Below are positions 14,801 to 19,554 of a DNA stretch of 19,554 bases, piece after piece. Position 1 is the first letter of the stretch, and the number at the start of each line of letters is the position of its first letter. The position numbers and the translations under genes are program-made. The stretch comes from Erysipelothrix sp. (lineage in GTDB: Bacteria > Bacillota_I > Bacilli_A > Erysipelotrichales > Erysipelotrichaceae): NCBI GenBank assembly GCA_030152625.1, contig JASLJD010000042.1, forward strand, positions 1-19,554, in the 5' to 3' direction. Under the pieces are notes generated by a model that worked only from the letters and a program-made list of their open reading frames with translations, made no database searches and was not told where the DNA came from.

Positions 14801-15398
14801 TCGGGAAACAAAACTTGGTCCTGAAGAGATCACTCGAGATATCCCTAACGTAAGTGAAGCTGCTTGCCGTCATTTGGATGAGCGCGGTATTGTTATGGTC
14901 GGGGCTGAGGTTGAATCCGGTGACATCCTTGTTGGTAAAGTAACACCTAAAGGGCAAAGTGAAATTTCTCCTGAAGAGAAACTTCTCCTTGCAATTTTCG
15001 GTGAAAAATCTCGCGAAGTTCGTGATAATTCACTGAAGGTACCACATGGTGGAAATGGAATCGTTCAAGATGTGAAGATTTTCCGTCGTAGCGAGGGTCA
15101 TGATTTACCACCAGGTGTTAATGAAGTTGTTAAAGTATATATTGTTCAAAAACGTAAGATTTCTGAAGGTGACAAGATGGCGGGTCGACATGGTAACAAA
15201 GGTGTTATCTCACGTATTCTGCCAGAAGAGGACATGCCATTTATGGAAGATGGTACACCAGTTGATGTCTTGCTAAACCCATTGGGAGTCCCAAGTCGTA
15301 TGAATATTGGACAGGTTCTCGAATTACACTTGGGATTATCGGCTAAAAACCTTGGTGTTCTTTTTGCAACCAGCGTCTTTGACGGTGTTTATACGTAA
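11880..15398 (+). CDS. rpoB: RNA polymerase beta subunit, N-terminal 1172 residues (ends at an in-frame TAA)
   Basis: This is most of the beta subunit of RNA polymerase. It includes the N-terminal lobes, the rifampicin region (about 651-677, SSSQLSQFMDQTNPLAEL), the PIETPEGPNIGL block, and the active-site segment ISEGDKMAGRHGNKGVIS, whose Lys1099 and Lys1107 match E. coli K1065 and K1073. It ends abruptly after VFDGVYT at TAA 15396-15398, where other beta subunits continue with an acidic helix; the same frame then resumes perfect homology. The N-terminal half looks about 150 residues longer than in B. subtilis. Asn671 replaces the His of the rifampicin site. The start has AAAGGA upstream. The stop could be a real mutation, a sequencing error, or read through. 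Confidence 0.93.
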   Translation: MGKNQAYKVKKFGNKAVRRDYSKVSAELPLPNLVELQTQSYDWFLNEGIPEVFNEIYPIKSYNENVTLRFIDYSFDEPEYDENECRNREATFAAPLRATMRIEVINKQTGEVIEKEEEVFLGDLPLMTKNGTFIINGAERVIVSQIVRSPGAYYKSELNERTGRETYMAELIPGRGTWLELNSDDRRAAQGRILNMKVDRKRTIASTILFKAFGMSLDLEEGEDALNVESFKAFLKDLNLPVIEDYDDEALGEREFLEHYALLYTSFFGNYEELVNTLKIDKVDTFEDSLRTMYENQRADEIPTTDGAVNLMHSKFLDHRRYDLNKAGRYKLHKKLDVYNRLRGTRVLEDIVDVNGELVFEKGSLIEHRDDVTKARDVLRQAGHLDIFPLKQIFSSPDIVTVTVDGTLHLEGRLLAADIVEDDLEYRKGDVLSSEDLETLKDREIPIYTGIIAKPVQINKDNVWRVLDYGQRLFTLGRIQKPNGDDLLNDKGRPVIERFLANTDAPKLNRASEELIVETIKEEGELSLWLIGAAVQTMTVEPEEREGEVVKIVGTDPLLEKKVVVASDLYATYSYFLNFIDGIGQADDIDQLGNRRVRTVGELIQNQFRIGLSRMERVVKERMSITSDSANLTPKKLTNIRPLTALVKEFFSSSQLSQFMDQTNPLAELTNKRRISALGPGGLTRDRAGFEVRDVHASHYGRICPIETPEGPNIGLISNLTSYGKVNEYGFIETPYRIMKDGIVSDDIIYLAADEEIEYIIAQANEVEGNKLANEQVVVRYQGENIMADRDEVELVDVSPQQIVSVATAAIPFLENDDASRALMGANMQRQGVPLLKPDSPYVGTGIEHRIAKDSGSAIIAEEDGIVEYVDAKKIVVQGEKKISYELQKFRRSNQGTCITQIPIVERGERVVQGDILADGPSMDRGELALGQNVTVAFMTWHGYNFEDAIIMSDRLVKDDVYTSIHIEEHSLEVRETKLGPEEITRDIPNVSEAACRHLDERGIVMVGAEVESGDILVGKVTPKGQSEISPEEKLLLAIFGEKSREVRDNSLKVPHGGNGIVQDVKIFRRSEGHDLPPGVNEVVKVYIVQKRKISEGDKMAGRHGNKGVISRILPEEDMPFMEDGTPVDVLLNPLGVPSRMNIGQVLELHLGLSAKNLGVLFATSVFDGVYT
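15396..15398 (+). other. rpoB: In-frame TAA stop within rpoB
   Basis: The codon sits exactly in frame: Thr codon ACG, then TAA, then GAG TTA ATT CGT ATC ATG. In B. subtilis and many others this position is acidic, so a Glu codon GAA changed at its first base would give this. There is no length change and no second disruption. TAA ends several other genes in the window, so it is not reassigned. Confidence 0.9.
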
Positions 15399-15413
15399 GA
15401 GTTAATTCGTATC

Positions 15414-15935
15414 ATGCAAGAGGGCGATGTGCCTGAAGATGGTAAGATGGTCCTTTATGATGGTCAAACAGGCGAGCGTTATGACGAACGAATTGCGGTC
15501 GGTGTCATGTATCTCATTAAGTTGTCACACATGATCGACGATAAATTACACGCTCGTGCAACAGGACCTTATTCACTTGTTACCCAGCAACCATTGGGTG
15601 GTAAGGCACAAAATGGTGGTCAGCGTTTCGGGGAGATGGAAGTTTGGGCACTTTATGCTTATGGTGCAGCCAATACTCTTCAAGAACTCCTTACAATCAA
15701 ATCAGATGATGTTCGAGGTCGTACAAAAACATATGCTGCAATTCAAAATGGTACAGACATACCTGAACCAGGTATGCCAGAATCATTCAGAGTCTTGAAA
15801 CATGAACTTCAAGCTCTTGCGCTTGATGTCAAATTCTTAGATGATGAAGGCGATGAAATCCAAGCGAGCTTAGTTGAAGGTACCGATGAAGTGCAAGCGA
15901 AAGATGCTAAGGGCTCAAACCCTGGCAAACAATAA
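15414..15935 (+). CDS. rpoB: RNA polymerase beta subunit, C-terminal segment (separated by the stop)
   Basis: This holds the last part of beta: LYDGQTGERYDERIAVGVMY, the HARATG block whose His (residue 1224 in read-through numbering) matches E. coli H1237 near the initiating nucleotide, LVTQQPLGGKAQNGGQRFGE and MEVWALYAYGAANTLQE, which anchors beta', and PGMPESFRVLKHELQALALDV. These are essential for polymerase assembly. Five conserved-frame codons (15399-15413) precede the first ATG; only AAGAG at 15397-15401 resembles a ribosome site, so independent initiation would be weak. Read through the stop, total beta would be 1351 residues. The tail after about residue 150 is short and acidic to polar. 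rpoC begins 16 nt later. Confidence 0.9.
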   Translation: MQEGDVPEDGKMVLYDGQTGERYDERIAVGVMYLIKLSHMIDDKLHARATGPYSLVTQQPLGGKAQNGGQRFGEMEVWALYAYGAANTLQELLTIKSDDVRGRTKTYAAIQNGTDIPEPGMPESFRVLKHELQALALDVKFLDDEGDEIQASLVEGTDEVQAKDAKGSNPGKQ

Positions 15936-15951
15936 GGGAGGCTTTGTTTAA

Positions 15952-18900
15952 ATGGGAATTAATAAATTTGCCTCAATTCAGATTGGCTTAGCTTCACCAG
16001 AGCGAATTTTAGAATGGTCTCATGGTGAGGTTAAAAAACCTGAGACGATAAACTATCGTTCACAAAAGGCAGAACGAGATGGCTTATTCTGTGAGAGAAT
16101 TTTCGGTCCAACAAAGGATTGGGAATGTCATTGCGGAAAGTATAAGAAAGTCCGTTATCGTGGGGTTGTTTGTGATCGTTGTGGTGTAGAAGTTACAAAA
16201 TCAAGTGTTCGCCGTGAGCGCATGGGTCATATTACCCTTGCTGCTCCGGTAACACATATTTGGTATTTACGCGGTATTCCATCACGAATGAGCTTACTTT
16301 TGGATATTACACCGAAAGTACTTGAGGAAGTTGTTTATTTTGTGAAATGGGTTATTACAGACCCTCGAGATACAGATCTAGAGTATAAGCAAATTATCGA
16401 TGATCGTGAGTATCGTGAATTAACAAGAAAATACGGTTATGGTGCATTTAAAGCGGAAGCTGGAGGTCGTGCTGTCCAAGTTCTCCTTGAGAATATTGAT
16501 CTGGAGGCTGAACAGCAAAAAATCTTATCAGAGCTTGAAGGAACAAAGGGGGACAAACGTCGTAAACTTTTACGCCGTTTAGAAACTGTTGAGTCTTTCT
16601 TGTTCTCGGATAATAAACCAGAGTGGATGATCATTACACAATTACCGGTTATTCCACCAGAGTTGCGTCCGATGCTTCAACTAGACGGTGGACGTTTTGC
16701 CGCAAGTGATGTTAACGATTTATATCGACGTGTTATCACTCGAAACAATCGTTTGAAACGTCTTTTGGATATGGGGACACCGCAAGTTATTATTCAAAAC
16801 GAAATGCGTATGCTCCAAGAATCTGTGGATGCTTTAATTGACAATGGTCGTCGTAATAAAGCAGTTACAGGTGCCGGTGGTCGTCCACTGAAGTCCTTAT
16901 CACATAACTTAAAAGGTAAGCAAGGACGTTTCCGTGCAAACTTATTGGGTAAACGTGTCGACTTTTCAGGACGTTCAGTTATCGCAGTAGGTCCTGACTT
17001 AAAAATGTATCAATGCGGTATTCCACGCGAAATGGCGATCCAACTCTTTAAGCCATTTGTAGTGAATGAACTTAAAAACCGTGGTATTAGCAATAATGCT
17101 AAATCGGCAGAAAAACTCATTGAACAGCAGGATCCACGAATTTGGGATGTTGCGGAAGAAGTTATTGAAAATCATCCGGTTCTTTTAAACCGTGCGCCAA
17201 CGCTTCACCGTTTAGGTATTCAAGCGTTTATGCCAAAGATCGTGGAAGGGCGTGCTATTCGCCTTCACCCTCTCGCAACACCAGCGTTTAATGCTGACTT
17301 TGATGGTGACCAAATGGCGGTTCACGTTCCATTGTCTGAACTAGCACAAGCAGAAGCAGAAACATTGATGCTTGGTTCACGGAATATTCTTGGTCCAAAA
17401 GATGGTAAACCAATTGTTACGCCATCTCAAGACATGGTTTTAGGTAACTATTATCTAAATATGGAAGAAACACAAGAAGAATTCTTTGAAAAAGCAGACT
17501 ATTATGCCGAATTAGGCGATGAGCTTGAAGCGGCAAAATGGCGTCGTTTTGGTGAAAATGAAGGAAAAGCCTTCAGCAGTGCGAATGAAGCTTTCCTTGC
17601 TTATCAACATGGAGAAATTCATTTGCATACACGGATTTGTGTTCGTGCATCATCACTGGGCAAGACAAGCTTCAGCGCCAAGCAAAACAAGATGTATCTT
17701 GTGACAACGCTTGGGAAACTGATCTTTAATGACATGTTGCCAAGTGATTTCCCTTATATTAATGAGGTGTCTGAAGACAACTTCAAAGCCACACCGGATA
17801 AATTCTTTGTGGAGATGGGAACAGATGTTCGTGCTGTTATTAAAGGCATGCCATTGAATGAAGATTTTAAAAAGAAACAATTAGAATATATTATTAAAGA
17901 AATTTTTGATCGTTATAGCTTAGAGAAAACATCTGAAATTCTTGACAACATTAAAGATCTTGGTTTCCACTACTCAACGATTGCGGGAGTAACTGTTGCG
18001 ATCAGTGATATCAACGTTTCACCTAATAAGGATCGTTATGTTGAAGAAGGAAAAGAAAAATCGGATCGCTTAATGACTCTTTATAAGCGTGGTCGTTTAA
18101 CAGGACCTGAGTGGGAATCGCGTTTAATGAAAATTTGGGATGATGTGAAGACACGCGTCGGAGATGAGCTTATGCAAACACTCCCACGTAAAAACCCAAT
18201 CAACATGATGGCAAGTTCGGGTGCTCGTGGTAACGTATCGAACTTTATCCAGCTTGCAGGTATTCGTGGTTTAATGGGTCGTCCAACACAATCTAAATCG
18301 AAGAAAGGTTTTGAACCTTCGATTATTGAAGTTCCAATTTACTCTTCTTTCCGTGAAGGATTGAATGTTAACGAGTTCTTTATTTCTACACACGGTGTGC
18401 GTAAAGGACTGACTGATACAGCGCTTAAGACTGCTGAGTCGGGTTATCTAACTCGTCGTTTAGTTGATGTTGCGCAAGATGTTACGATAGTTGAAGAGGA
18501 TTGCTATAATACAGAAGGTTTCCTCGTCAGTGAAATTGTTGACCGTAAATCCAACACTGTCATTGAATCCTTGTATGATCGTCTTGTTGGTCGTTATGTG
18601 AGTGAAACAGTCCGTGATCCATTGACACAAGAAGTGATTATTGAACAAGATGAGTTCATCACAGAAGCGATTGCTAATCGCATTGTGAATGCAGGCATTA
18701 AGGAAGTTCGGATTCGTTCAGTCTTTAGCTGCGAATCTAAACGTGGTGTTTGTCAAAAATGTTATGGACGTAATATGGCGACAGGTGAGATCGTTGAGCA
18801 AGGTGAAGCTGTCGGTATTGTGGCGGCGCAATCCATTGGTGAGCCAGGAACTCAGTTAACAATGCGTACTTTCCATACGGGTGGAGTTGCTGTATCGGGT

Positions 18901-19554
18901 GGAGAAGATATCACCCAAGGTCTTCCACGTGTTGAAGAGCTTTTTGAAGCACGAGTACCGAAGATTCCAGCAGTGCTAGCTCAAATCGATGGTCGAATTA
19001 CTTCGATTGAAGATGTCGAAGATGGCCGCGGTAGTGTCGTCACAGTTCAAAATCAAAAGGGTGACGAAGTCAAGCACAAAACACTTCCAAATCAGGTTGT
19101 TCGTTCATGGTTTAAAGTTGGCGACGAGGTGCAGGCAGGCGAGAAGTTAACAGAAGGATCGGTCGATCCGAAAGAACTTCTTGAATATGCAGGTCGTCAA
19201 GCCGTTCAGCGTTATATCTTAAAAGAAGTTAAGAAAGTTTACCAAAGCGGTGGTATTGAAATTGCCGATAAGCATATTGAGGTTATGATTAATCAAATGC
19301 TTCGTAAGGTTCGTGTCATTGATGGTCAAGATACAGAAATCAGTCCAGGTACACAAATTAACGTAGATACGATGGCTGAAATCAATGAAGAAGCCTTGAT
19401 GAATGGTAAGACACCGGCTATTTATGAACCCGTTCTCTTGGGTATTTCCAAAGCATCTGTTGAAACGGAATCATTCCTATCAGCAGCATCGTTCCAGGAA
19501 ACAACCAAAGTTCTGACAGAAGCAGCGATTCGCTCGAAAGTAGACCCTCTTGCA
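15952..19554 (+). CDS. rpoC: RNA polymerase beta' subunit (3' end outside window)
   Basis: The first 1201 codons of beta' are present, uninterrupted. The N-terminal zinc site is C59, C61, C74, C77. The Mg-binding NADFDGD has Asp449, 451 and 453. LLGKRVDFSGRSVI precedes it; the bridge-helix region is REGLNVNEFFISTHGVRKGL, and the trigger loop is TMRTFHTGGVA. The second zinc site uses Cys in VEEDCYN and the CESKRGVCQKC cluster. The visible part ends at SFLSAASFQETTKVLTEAAI, about 50 residues short of the end in B. subtilis. Residues 779-790 form an extra Lys/Ser-rich loop before IIEVPI. GGGAGG at 15937-15942 lies 9 nt before the ATG. In E. coli and Bacillus this subunit joins beta last in assembly. 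Confidence 0.97.
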   Translation, partial: MGINKFASIQIGLASPERILEWSHGEVKKPETINYRSQKAERDGLFCERIFGPTKDWECHCGKYKKVRYRGVVCDRCGVEVTKSSVRRERMGHITLAAPVTHIWYLRGIPSRMSLLLDITPKVLEEVVYFVKWVITDPRDTDLEYKQIIDDREYRELTRKYGYGAFKAEAGGRAVQVLLENIDLEAEQQKILSELEGTKGDKRRKLLRRLETVESFLFSDNKPEWMIITQLPVIPPELRPMLQLDGGRFAASDVNDLYRRVITRNNRLKRLLDMGTPQVIIQNEMRMLQESVDALIDNGRRNKAVTGAGGRPLKSLSHNLKGKQGRFRANLLGKRVDFSGRSVIAVGPDLKMYQCGIPREMAIQLFKPFVVNELKNRGISNNAKSAEKLIEQQDPRIWDVAEEVIENHPVLLNRAPTLHRLGIQAFMPKIVEGRAIRLHPLATPAFNADFDGDQMAVHVPLSELAQAEAETLMLGSRNILGPKDGKPIVTPSQDMVLGNYYLNMEETQEEFFEKADYYAELGDELEAAKWRRFGENEGKAFSSANEAFLAYQHGEIHLHTRICVRASSLGKTSFSAKQNKMYLVTTLGKLIFNDMLPSDFPYINEVSEDNFKATPDKFFVEMGTDVRAVIKGMPLNEDFKKKQLEYIIKEIFDRYSLEKTSEILDNIKDLGFHYSTIAGVTVAISDINVSPNKDRYVEEGKEKSDRLMTLYKRGRLTGPEWESRLMKIWDDVKTRVGDELMQTLPRKNPINMMASSGARGNVSNFIQLAGIRGLMGRPTQSKSKKGFEPSIIEVPIYSSFREGLNVNEFFISTHGVRKGLTDTALKTAESGYLTRRLVDVAQDVTIVEEDCYNTEGFLVSEIVDRKSNTVIESLYDRLVGRYVSETVRDPLTQEVIIEQDEFITEAIANRIVNAGIKEVRIRSVFSCESKRGVCQKCYGRNMATGEIVEQGEAVGIVAAQSIGEPGTQLTMRTFHTGGVAVSGGEDITQGLPRVEELFEARVPKIPAVLAQIDGRITSIEDVEDGRGSVVTVQNQKGDEVKHKTLPNQVVRSWFKVGDEVQAGEKLTEGSVDPKELLEYAGRQAVQRYILKEVKKVYQSGGIEIADKHIEVMINQMLRKVRVIDGQDTEISPGTQINVDTMAEINEEALMNGKTPAIYEPVLLGISKASVETESFLSAASFQETTKVLTEAAIRSKVDPLA

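Noticed and set aside
15396..15398. TAA might be reassigned to an amino acid
   Set aside because: TAA ends cdaR, the kinase, maf, the MFS gene, rplJ, rplL and the rpoB 3' segment at their expected lengths, so it is a normal stop here.
1..19554. Defence system, prophage, transposon or CRISPR array
   Set aside because: All genes are conserved chromosomal types in familiar order. There are no direct-repeat arrays, transposase or integrase motifs, or attachment-site duplications at the tRNA.

Overview
The window is a stretch of core chromosome from a low-GC Gram-positive bacterium (Bacillota). The gene orders cdaA-cdaR-glmM and rplJ-rplL-(rsmC-like methyltransferase)-rpoB-rpoC, the Bacillota-type L10 leader, the strong GGAGG ribosome sites and the enlarged RpoB suggest an Erysipelotrichia-like lineage near the Mollicutes. 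That placement is inference. The code is standard: TGA and TAA both end genes here, and Trp is TGG. No mobile element, CRISPR array or prophage is visible.

Region 1 (1-6440) is a tightly packed plus-strand operon: the 3' end of cdaA (c-di-AMP cyclase), cdaR, glmM, a response regulator, a histidine kinase, a NYN-LOTUS protein and a Maf pyrophosphatase. It closes at a terminator hairpin that contains the maf stop codon. The first three genes are the known module linking c-di-AMP synthesis to wall-precursor supply. The two-component pair and the last two genes are joined to it by overlaps or very short gaps. Region 2 (6428-6584) is a solitary tRNA-Thr(GGT) with its own promoter and terminator. 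Region 3 (6606-8833) is a two-gene unit, a sugar-phosphate-type nucleotidyltransferase and an MFS transporter, which converges on a minus-strand TraB/PrgY-family membrane protein through a shared bidirectional terminator.

Region 4 (10023 to the end) is the ribosomal-stalk and RNA polymerase operon: promoter, L10 autoregulatory leader with terminator, rplJ, rplL, a methyltransferase gene, rpoB and rpoC (cut by the window edge).

The most striking observation is an in-frame TAA (15396-15398) inside rpoB. It separates 1172 codons from the last 178, although the reading frame and sequence conservation continue without a break on both sides. Also notable are an Asn at the rifampicin-contact position that is His in E. 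coli, a terminator-like hairpin inside the start of the methyltransferase gene that could attenuate rpoBC relative to L10/L12, a lysine-rich insertion in the beta' F-loop region, and an enlarged N-terminal half of beta. I did not find a wholly new multi-gene system; the novelty lies in RNA polymerase and in the control of its operon.
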